A stretch of 64,000 bases of DNA from Dastarcus helophoroides (lineage: Eukaryota; Arthropoda; Insecta; Coleoptera; Bothrideridae). Each line of letters starts with the position of its first letter. Position 1 is the first letter of the stretch. Location: contig CM053327.1 of NCBI GenBank assembly GCA_028583605.1, forward strand, positions 37,915,626 through 37,979,625. The letters run 5' to 3'. Below the pieces are notes generated by a model. The model worked only from the letters and a program-made list of their open reading frames with translations. It was not told the origin of the DNA and searched no databases. This document shows, piece by piece, positions 48,691 to 57,557 of this stretch. The translations under genes and the position numbers were made by a program.

Positions 48691-50100
48691 CATTTGGTCC
48701 ACCTTTATGCAAAGTCATTTTAGAGACGTAGAAAACAGCAAATTTAGTTAGAATAGCACGAAAACCTGATACTTACACGAAAGACGATACGCTTAATATA
48801 CATAAAATAAAGAATGGGATGCTGCTATGTTGGAATTCAAGTTTTACCTTAAGGAGTCAGAGACTTGAAATGTTGTAATATGAAGACAGTGATAAAGTAA
48901 AATCTGATGCAATTATAAAATTATTTCAACGAGTCAGAAAGTTAAAATGATTTTATTTCTTTCCTTTATATTTGAAATTTACTTCAACGAGTCAGAACCT
49001 TGAAATGATATATACTAAATGATACTTTTTCTGATATTTTAAGGCACTAAAATATAAAAGAATATTATTATAAATGATCAAGTAAGATTTTCACCAATTA
49101 TAAAATTACTTCAGCGAGTCAGGAATTTGAAATTATTTTATTTTGACGTATTTGCCCTCAATTTTAGGAGGGATTCGTTACGGCTTTCACTCTCTTTAAT
49201 ATGCTGGGGTAATAAATACCCACAGGACCATTATCACGTTGTTAATTCTAATACTTCTGCTGGCATTATTCAGGACGCGCAATAACATAAGCTATTCTTT
49301 TCCTTTAATAAATTTAATAGTCGAGACATGACCTAAATACAAAATAATGACGGTTGAAGGCATTGCTCTGCCGCTCGCGAATATAACCCAAAAGATACGA
49401 GTCCCAAATTCGGGTGCTGGTTGAATCATCTTCAAACGGAAGTGACGTGGCTGAAATTTAACGAAATGGGGGATGCACCAGACGAATTTTATAATCAGCT
49501 GATTTTTCTTTATTGTTTTTTTGAGTAAAACCAATCGCCTCGTTGTGCTTCTTAACCCGGACAGATTTATCAGTCATCCCATTTGCATGAAATGTGGACA
49601 AACTCATAACTGAATTTGGGCCAATGTTGCCCTTAACTGGCGCTCGATATTGCCGATCACGTACAAGTCGAGGCATTTATTAGATGGAAAACGGCTGGAT
49701 TTAATGCCGGAGGCTGAATATATCCGAAAACAATTGATTAATTTGCCGGCGTGTCACGAACATTGCGGTAATTTATTGGATCTCGACGCTGATAAGTCGA
49801 AGACCGAGTGCCACGCATCTATTCGCGTCCGATTACACTGAGAGGGCTCCGATTTTAATTATTGGTCACAATGAGGGTAATTTGGTCGCTTTGCGAACAA
49901 CTGGAGGAAAACTGTGACGATTCGGATGAATCAAAAAGAAATTTGTGTCGAATCCTGATTGCATTGTCTTTTGTTAAAGTCAACAGCATACCCCATCAAA
50001 TCTGTTTTATTTACTTAATGGGACAATGTTTTGTCTAAAGGATTATTTTGGTACAGATAGTGCTAGTCCAAGTATTTAATTACAAAAAAATGTGAACAAA
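48691..50100. other. Unique DNA, GC-richer in the middle
   Basis: A few diverged satellite cores persist at the left (about 48850, 48960, 49110). From about 49160 to 49860 the DNA is non-repetitive and GC-richer. Several 60-80 codon ORFs occur on both strands (49292-49534 minus, 49458-49676 minus, 49650-49841 plus) and none has a recognisable domain. Candidate conserved non-coding region. Confidence 0.45.
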
Positions 50101-51000
50101 TTTTTAGAACAATTGTAATGTCGAGGATAGAAAAGTCGACATATAGAGAATCAAAAATTTAGAAGGTTGAAAATCGAAAAACTAAAATATCAAGAAACAA
50201 ATATCGAGTTGAAAATTGAAATTTGAACAGTTGAAAAATTGAAAGTCGAAAATAGAAATATGGAGATTAAAAAATTAAAAAGTTGAAAATCAAAATTTGA
50301 AAGAGTTGAGAGAGTCGAAAAATCGAAATATCGATAATCAGCAATCAAAAATTTGGAGATCGAAATTTCGAGAATTACCATTGAAATATCGAGAATCAAA
50401 ATATTAAGAATTTGGAAATCGAAATCGAAATAATCGCGAGCTGAAAAATCCAAATATCGAAAACGAATGTTAAAAAGTCAAAAATCGAAATTTCGATAAT
50501 TAAAATGTCGAGAATTAAAAAATCGAAATATCGAGAAATTTGAAAAACTTGGAGAGTCGAAAAATTGAAATATTGAAAATCAAAAAATAGAAAATGTACA
50601 GAATTGAAAAATCGGGAGTCAAAAAATCGGAATGTTGGAAAACAAAAGTTAAAAATTTGAAAATTGAAATCGAAAATTAAATTGGGAGTCGAAATATCGA
50701 GAATCAAAAATTAGGATGTCGAAAATCGATTATTCGGGAATCGAAAAATCGATAATCGAAAAATCGATAATCGAAAAATCGATAATCGAAAAATCGATAA
50801 TCGAAAAATCGATAATCGAAAAATCGATAATCGAAAAATCGATAATCGAAAAATCGATAATCGAAAAATCGATAATCAAAAAATCGAAATATAGTAAATC
50901 AACATTTAAAAAAATGAAAATTAAAATTTCGACAATCGAAAACCCAAATCCAAAGCATCGAAAGATGGTAATATCGAAGTACCATAATCTTGATTAGGAA
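50101..51000. repeat. AATCGAAAATC-type array
   Basis: Same kind of text as 20.7-26.3 kb (gaaaaatcgaaatatcgaga). Contains a homogeneous 15 bp minisatellite at 50739-50887. ORFs on both strands are Ile/Phe/Ser/Lys-rich shadows. Confidence 0.85.
50739..50887. repeat. 15 bp minisatellite, ~10 copies
   Basis: The unit aaatcgataatcgaa is repeated about ten times with almost no change. Each unit has ATCGAT. The plus-strand reading frame gives an Ile-Ile-Glu-Lys-Ser repeat, which is a by-product of 15 being a multiple of three. Confidence 0.96.
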
Positions 51001-52719
51001 TCAAGTAAATTCGTTTGACTATGAAATTATAAGTAATTAAATTTAACATGTTACTTGTCTTTTGTATCGTACATAATCTTTACAATTTGAAGATTTCAGT
51101 ATTTACAGCAGTCACGTATATGTGGGCTCATTAAGCTGAATGTGGATACGTTGCAAGTGTTAATCCTTGTTTTATGCGCTCCAAATAGCTGCATACAGTC
51201 GCATGTATATCTGCATAACACACCGACTGGTCTCGGGCGACAAATCCTCTTAATTTATCCCAAGTTATCACGTTAAACTAATCTTGTCTCTATCACATTT
51301 CTAAAAGGCACCTAAACGCTATCACCGATGCCGAGCCGTTAAATTTCGCCTTACGGGCCCGCTTATGTGAAAGCACGTAACCTTCTCTCAATGAAAAGTT
51401 AAAAATGATCGCCGCCGCGGAGAAATTGAAAGAGAAATAAAACGAAAGTTGGGAGGTAAACAAAGCGAAATGATGGCGCTGTAAAGCTAAACGACCTTAT
51501 AAAATTTCGGTAAAGCGCCAAATATTTCATAGTTTTCGGTCGCGCTAAAGGAAAGGAAATTCGTTTTTCTTAGTTCAAAATTACATTTGACCTTCGACTT
51601 TTTCGTTAACAATCACACGAAGAGAGAGTTTGCGAAAGCAGCAAAATCGCGATTGGTAACAAAGAAGCACAGAACTCACCTAAGACTGACGCCATATTTG
51701 AGTTAGAACCCGCCATAATCAACTACTTCCACTAATTCATTAGTGGCCACTTAAGCTTTTGGTAAAGAGCTTTCGACTTTTTTTGAAGAATTTTTAATTT
51801 ATTAACTTCTTAACTGCGCTATACTGCTTTATTGCTAATTTGTGCATTTAATCGTGGAATGCGTGATAGCGTTAGCTTATTTTTCTAACTTTTAATGGAG
51901 CCTACGGAGATTTAGCAGCAAGGAGACAAATGGTGGCTTTGGGACCGAATTAAACTGTACCTCCTAAGCCTATTCGCCCTCCACGAAATGGCGTGCGATC
52001 GGATAAATTTAACCAAAACAGATTCGTAAAACGACCGATCACGCGCGCCACTGGAAACGCGAATGCGGCGAGATCAATAGAAAGGCAAGAGAATCTGTCA
52101 CTTCTCCAATTGTATCGCAGTTTTATACAGCCAAACCGGAGCAACTTCATCTCTACGAGGCTTTGCAACCATTAGAGTGCAACTATCCGATTCCGAACGA
52201 AATTTTGGCACGCTTCACCTGCTCGAATGAATTTTTCATCGTAATTCACATCCTCGATTGTAAAAAAGCGCGATCGCCCAACGCTGAAAGTTTCACCTCA
52301 TAAAAGTTAGCGCTGGATGTGCGTGCTAACGGTCTAGTTATTGAAATGGCCCTACGGAATCAGCTCTGGGATATTTTTTTATTACATATTTCGGAGGCTT
52401 TACAGCTCGAACGCCGCGTGGCAATTTCCTCTTCGCGCCCGGAAGATTGACACGTTAAGAAGGTCAAATAAATTGGGTCTTTTTCCTGACGCTTAATCAA
52501 TATGGCGGAATAATTGTTTTGGTATCTCGTCCCCCATCGGGATGTCTGATGGCAATTTTTATCCATCAACCTAGGATTTAGAAAGCTTTGCGAATGAAAA
52601 CATGAAATTTTCTTCATTTTATATGGTTCAAAAATTAAATTAGGTTTCACTGAGCAAAGTTGGATTAACTGTCTTTTTAATTAGTCGGAAGATACTTTGT
52701 AAAGATGATAGGGGAGGTA
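51001..52719. other. Unique island, no supported gene
   Basis: Non-repetitive, moderately GC-rich, the longest array-free stretch between 28 and 55 kb. It contains ggcgctgtaaa (51475-51485) and ctaaacgaccttat (51487-51500), shared with the 26.7 kb island. Short ORFs (51950-52168 minus, 51993-52175 plus, 52360-52650 minus) overlap each other and show no domain. Confidence 0.45.
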
Positions 52720-55560
52720 CAAAAGGAAAACGATATGAGAATAGATGAGAAGAAAAGAAAAGAGAAGAAAAGAAAAGAGAAGAGAAGAGAAGAGAAGAGA
52801 AGAGAAGAGAAGAGAAGAAAAGAGAAAAGAAGAGTAAAAAAGAACTCGAGAAAGAGCTAGAGAAAGAAAAGAGAAGAGAAGAACAGAGAAGAGCAAGGGC
52901 TGGACAAAGAGCTGGAAAAGAAGCTGGAGGAACAGCTGGAGAAAGAGCTAGAGAAAGAGCTACAGGAAGAACTATATAAAAAAAGAAGAGCATAGAAGAG
53001 AAGAAAAGAAAAAAGTTCGAGGAAGAAAAGAGAAGAGAAGAAAAAGAGAGGAGAGGGAAAAGAAAGGAAAGGAAAGAGAAGAGAAGGAAAGAGTATTGGA
53101 AGAGCTGGAGAAAGAGCTGGAGGAAGAGCTGGAGGAAGAACTAGAGGAAGAGCTGGAGAAAGAACTGGCGGAAGAACAAGAGGAAGAGCTAGAGGAACAA
53201 AAGAGAACAGAAGAGGAAAAAGAGAAGAGAAGGGATGGGAAGAGAAGAGAAGAGCAGAAAAAGGAACAGAATAGAAGAGAAGAGCAAAGAAGAGAAGATA
53301 AGAGAAGAGAAAATAAGAGAAGAGAAGGGAAGGAAAGGAAAGGAAAGATAAGGGAAGGGAAAAGAAGAAAAGAAGTCTAAAAAGTAAGAGGAAGAAGGGG
53401 AAGAAGATAAAGAAGAGAGAAATAGGAAGAAGATGAGGAAGAATAGAAACAAGAGAAGAAATAGAAAGATGATGAAGATAGGAAGAAATAGGAAGGAGAA
53501 GAGGAAGAGAAAAAGGAAGAGAAGAAAAAAAAAGAAGAGATGAAAGGGAAGAAAAGAGTATTGGAAGAGCTGGAGGAAAATTTGTAGAAAGAGCTGGTGA
53601 AAGAACTAGAGGAAGAGCTAGAGAAAGAAAAGGTAACAGAAGAGAAAAAAGGGAAGAGAAGACAAAAAAAGAAGAGATGAAAGGGAAGAAAAGAGTATTG
53701 GAAGAGCTGGAGGAAAATTTGTAAAAAGAGCTGGTGAAAGAACTAGAGGAAGAGCTAGAGAAAGAAAAGGTAACAGAAGAGAAAAAAGGAAAGAGAAGAA
53801 AAAAGAAGAGAAGAGAAGAGAACAGAAAAAAAGAGGGGGGGGGAAGGAAAAGAAGAGAAGAGAAAGAAGAGAAAGAAGAGAAAAAAAGAGAAGAAGAGAA
53901 GAGAAGAGAGAAGAGAAGAGAAGAGAAGAGAAGAGAAGAGAAGAGGAAGGGCTGGACAAAGAGCTGGAAAAAGAGTTGGAGGAACAGCTGGTGAAAGAAC
54001 TAGAGAAAGAGCTACAGGAAGAATTAAAGAAAAAAAAGAAGAGAATAGAAGAGAAGAAACGAAAAAAATTCGAGGAAGAAAAAAGAAGAGAAGAATAAGA
54101 GAAGAGAGGGGAAAGGAAGGAAAGGGAAGAGAAGGAAAGAGAAGGGAAGAGGAGGAAAGAGTATTGGAAGAGCTGGAGAAAGAGCTGGAGGAAGAACTAG
54201 AGGAAGAGCTGGAGAAAGAACTGGCGGAAGAACTAGAGAACGAGTTAGAGGAAGAAAAGAGAACAGAAAAAAAGGAGAAGAGAAGGGATGAAAGAGAAAA
54301 GAAGAGAAGAGGATAGAAGAAAAGAGAAGAAAAGATAAGAGAAGAGAAAAGAAGAGAAGAGAAGAAAAGGGAAGGAAGGGAAAAGAAAGGAAAGAGAAGG
54401 GAAGGAAAGGAAGAAAAGGAGTCTAAAAAGTAGGAGAAAGAAGGGGAAGAAGATAAAGAAGGGAAAAATAGGAAGAAGATGAGGAAGAATAGAAACAAGA
54501 GAAGAAATAGAAAGATGATGAAGATGAGAAGAAATAGGAAGAAGAAGAAGAGGAAGAGAAAAAGAAAGAGAAGAAAAAGAGAAGAGAAGAGAAGGAAGGG
54601 AAGGAAAGGGCAGAGAAGGAAAGGGAAGAGAAGGAAAGAGAAGAGAAGGAAAGAGTACTGGAAGAGCTGGAGAAAGAGCTGGTGAAAGAACTAAAGGAAG
54701 AGCTAGAGGAAGAAAAGGTAACAGAAGAGAAAAAAGAGAAGAGAAGAGGAAAGAAGAGAGGAAAGAAAAGAGAAGAAAAGAAAAGAGAAGAAAAGAAATC
54801 AGAAGAGAAGAGAAAAGAAGAGAAGAGAAGAGAGAAGAGAAGAGAAGAGAAGAGAAGAGAAGAGAAGAGAAGAGAAGAGAAGAGAAGAGAAGAGAAGAGA
54901 AGAGAAGAGAAGAGAAGAGAAAGAGAAGAGAAGAGAAGAGAAGAGAAGAGAAGAGAAGAGAAGAGAAGAGAAGAGAAGAGAAGAGAAGAGAAGAGAAGAG
55001 AAGAGAAGAGAAGAGAAGAGAAGAGAAGAGAAGAGAAGAAAATATAAGAGAAGGGAAGAGAAGGAAAGGGAAAAGAAGGAAAGGGAAGAGAAGGAAAAAG
55101 AAATGAAGAGGAGGAAAGAGAAGGAAAGAGTATTAGAAGAGCTGGAGAAAGAGGTGGTGAAAAAACTAGAGAAAGAGCTAGAGGAAGAAAAGGTAACAGA
55201 AGAGAAAAAAAGGGAAGAGAAGAAAAAAGAAGAGTAGAGAAGAAAAGAGAAGAGAAAAGAAGAGAAGAGAAGAGGAGAAAGGTCTAAGAAGTAAGAGGAA
55301 GAAGGGGAAGAAGATGAAGAAGAGAGAAATAGGAAGATGAGGAAGAAGAAAAACAAGAGGTGAAATAGAAAGATGAGGAAGACGAGGAGAAATAGGAAGA
55401 AGAAGAGGAAGATAAAGAAGAGTAATAAGAAGAAGAGGAGGATAAAGAGAAAAAAGAGGAAGAAGAGAAGAAAACGGAATAAGAAGAAGAAAAAAACGAA
55501 GGGACAGAAGAGGAACAAAAGGAACAAGAAGAAGAAGATTAAGGGAGGATATAGAAGACA
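52720..55560. repeat. Purine-rich array (GAGAA/GAGCTGGAGGAA), ~1.05 kb higher-order repeat
   Basis: Plus strand is almost entirely A and G for 2.8 kb. Three levels can be seen: GAGAA pentamers, pure or nearly so at about 54826-55037; blocks of a 12 bp GAGCTGGAGGAA-like unit; and a larger unit in which landmarks repeat about 1.05 kb apart (gggctggacaaagagctgg at about 52888 and 53948; gtctaaaaagta at about 53374 and 54420, with a related copy near 55290). A 137 bp tandem copy is at about 53531 and 53668. Plus ORFs read as Glu/Lys/Arg/Leu coiled-coil-like text and minus ORFs as Ser/Phe/Leu. Both contain stops in each unit and are shadows of the repeat. Confidence 0.93.
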
Positions 55561-55618
55561 ATTTTAAACGAATGTAAATTGTGGACGATTAAGAATAAAC
55601 AGTGATCGAGTTTAGCCC

Positions 55619-55624
55619 TTTATT
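55619..55624 (-). terminator. Polyadenylation signal AATAAA of the GILT gene
   Basis: AATAAA on minus lies 22 bases after the stop codon of the GILT-like gene, so the 3' UTR would be very short. The purine array starts only about 60 bp further on. Confidence 0.75.
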
Positions 55625-55645
55625 TCAAGTATACAGCGGGGGGGT

Positions 55646-57468
55646 TTACTTGCATTCGGCGGGGGCGCCTTCCAGTAAACCGCAAACGGTCCCCATAAAG
55701 TCGACGAGGGCGCGTTTCTTCAATTCGGCATCGAATTTATCGTTGAAGACGACGTGGGGCACAGACATGAAAGCAGGTTGAAGAGCAGAAGATTTTTTGC
55801 CATTGTTTACCATGGTCGTGGTTCCGAAGGTGTCATTCATGCAAACATCGAGATCCTCTGGGCGAACGTTCGATTCTTCAGCGCACTGAAATGGTTTGAC
55901 ACGTTTTAAACTACTTTTTCAACAGAGCTACTACATTGGTGGAATATTCAAATAATGATTTACAAAATAACTTGGGTTTGGTTGACCTGCAAAGATTTGG
56001 AAAAATGATATGAGCCAAGGCGGTACAAATTAAAATCTTTAGATTTTGAAAATACCAAAACCCAAGCACAAAATTCCAAACTAGACAAACCGCACCCAAA
56101 ATAACGTGTTTACGAAATGGAATCTCGTACCTTTTTGCCAGCATCAACGTCGGCGCCAACATAGCAAGCGACGAATTTAATTTTCTCCTCTTGAGTGTAA
56201 TTACCGGCGAGGACGCAACCCTGTATCATATTCTCAGTGCATTCGTTAGGACCGTTTTGACACTCGAACGTGGTTTTGCCATCAACTGATTTCACTGTCG
56301 CATTCCCGAAGGGCACCAGGTCCAAAACCAAGTATTGTCCGATTTTCTGCTGGGCTGGGTAGAGTTGATGCTTGATGAAGGTCACGCAGTAAGGACAAAG
56401 GCTCTCGTAGTAGAGGGACACTTTGACCTGATGAGGAATTTCGAATAGAATTAGTTTGCACATAAACACAAAGGTGTCCAAAGCACCAAATAAATACAAA
56501 AACAATCTTATTGGGAAGTCAAATAAAACTGTAAACATTGACTGCTATTCAACTGACAGCTTAAAACGATATGTTTAACATCATGAAAGAATTCCATGAA
56601 GTAAGGATTGGAAATGTCAATCATGAAATTTTGCATAGATGTTCGCCATACGACGTAGGTGAGCCAGAAAAAAGAATTTTAAAAAATTTATTGTCTAATG
56701 GTGTTAAATAGGGGATGAAAGTTTGTTTGGAAGTTCGTCTCTTTGGAAGTTAAAAATAAAGATATTAGCTGAATGAATGACCAAGGACACTTCAATCACG
56801 GGGATAGCACAATGGGCCCGGAAAGTGTAGCTTAAGTGCTGGCCTAAACTTAGGCAACCTACAACTAATCCAGACTCCCGAATCCAAATTAGTGTTTGGC
56901 TTCTGCTGTAAGTAAGAACGTTTTGGAAATTCATCCTCTCAGGAGATGAAATGGATTACATTTTTCTATGGAAAGTTTGTCATTATCAAAAATTAAAACA
57001 TGGTTTTAACAAATCTCATCGAGCTCATGATTAGTAAACACAAATAATTTATAGAGCACGAACTGAAAAGAAATATACTAAGAATCTAAATAAACTAAAA
57101 GATGATCCTAGGGCACCAAAACATCCTGACTTCTTGGTAAAGTTAAGAAGAAGGTTTTACCTAATGATCATATTAGAAATTAATAGACATTTTGCATTAG
57201 AACTAAAAACTAACTAAACTAGAACTAAAAATATCAAAATTAATAAGTGCGAAGGTGCCAGTTGATTTGGCAGATGGACGAAACGTGTCGATGTGGTGGT
57301 AAAGAGCTGACAAAGTCAATAACGGTTATATATCATCAAAAAACAACCTGATAAATTAACAAATACATAAAAACAGTTTAGCAACAACTAAGTGAAAGAA
57401 AAATGAGTTACCTGTTCTGCGAAGACCAGAGCTGGGCAAAGAACCAAAATGATGTAAAAGTAATTCAT
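55646..57468 (-). CDS. GILT-like lysosomal thiol reductase, complete, three exons
   Basis: Exons (minus): 57468-57412 (19 codons), 56427-56131 (99 codons) and 55885-55646 (79 codons plus TAA). Both introns, 984 and 245 bp, have GT..AG ends and fall in phase 0. The 197-residue product has a signal peptide (MNYFYIILVLCPALVFA), the thioredoxin-like active site C30-P-Y-C33, the GILT signature region C75-QNG-PNEC82-TEN-MIQG-C90, further cysteines at 107, 119, 133, 186 and 196, N-glycosylation sequons at N61, N95 and N135, and a likely cis-Pro loop at V160-P161. In the family signature CQHGxxECxxNxxxxC the His is Asn here; all cysteines are kept. GILT proteins reduce disulfides of proteins in acidic endosomes or lysosomes; in insects they have been linked to immunity and oxidative stress, which is family knowledge, not visible here. 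Length is at the short end for the family. A TATA box and initiator lie just upstream. No operon-like neighbours exist. Confidence 0.93.
55886..56130 (-). other. Intron 2 of the GILT gene
   Basis: 245 bp, donor AAG|GTACGA at 56131/56130 and acceptor TTTCAG ending at 55886. The ORF at 55911-56162 (minus) runs from this intron into exon 2 and is not a separate gene. Confidence 0.88.
56428..57411 (-). other. Intron 1 of the GILT gene
   Basis: 984 bp, donor CAG|GTAACT at 57412/57411 and acceptor CCTCATCAG ending at 56428. It carries a stretch at about 56710-56950 with normal base composition, containing ggcctaaacttaggc and a 76-codon minus ORF. This looks like an old interspersed repeat copy rather than an exon. 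Confidence 0.85.
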
Positions 57469-57492
57469 TTTAGAGATGATCACTGCAACTGC

Positions 57493-57524
57493 TGACTGGA
57501 GAGCTCGCCTCACTTGCTTTTATA
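57493..57524 (-). promoter_or_regulatory. Core promoter of the GILT gene: TATA box and initiator
   Basis: On minus, TATAAAA occupies 57524-57518. GTCAGCA, with its A at 57493, lies 31 bases downstream of the first T and fits an arthropod initiator. The predicted 5' UTR is only 25 nt before the ATG at 57468. The spacing is what is expected of a TATA/Inr promoter; no transcript data were used. Confidence 0.75.
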
Positions 57525-57534
57525 CGAAAATTGC

Positions 57535-57557
57535 ATCGGTCCTTTGAACAGACCGAT
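57535..57557. promoter_or_regulatory. Inverted repeat just upstream of the TATA box
   Basis: ATCGGTC (57535-57541) and its exact reverse complement GACCGAT (57551-57557) are separated by 9 bases and end 11 bases upstream of the TATA box. The form fits a dimeric transcription-factor site, but no factor is assigned and chance is possible. Confidence 0.35.

Noticed and set aside
52640..55561. Glu/Lys/Arg- and Ser/Phe/Leu-rich ORFs up to 247 codons, coiled-coil-like
   Set aside because: They follow purine repeats on both strands, change with repeat unit, and have no start or splice context.
56704..56934. 76-codon ORF in GILT intron 1
   Set aside because: Inside an intron with clean GT..AG ends; no domain.
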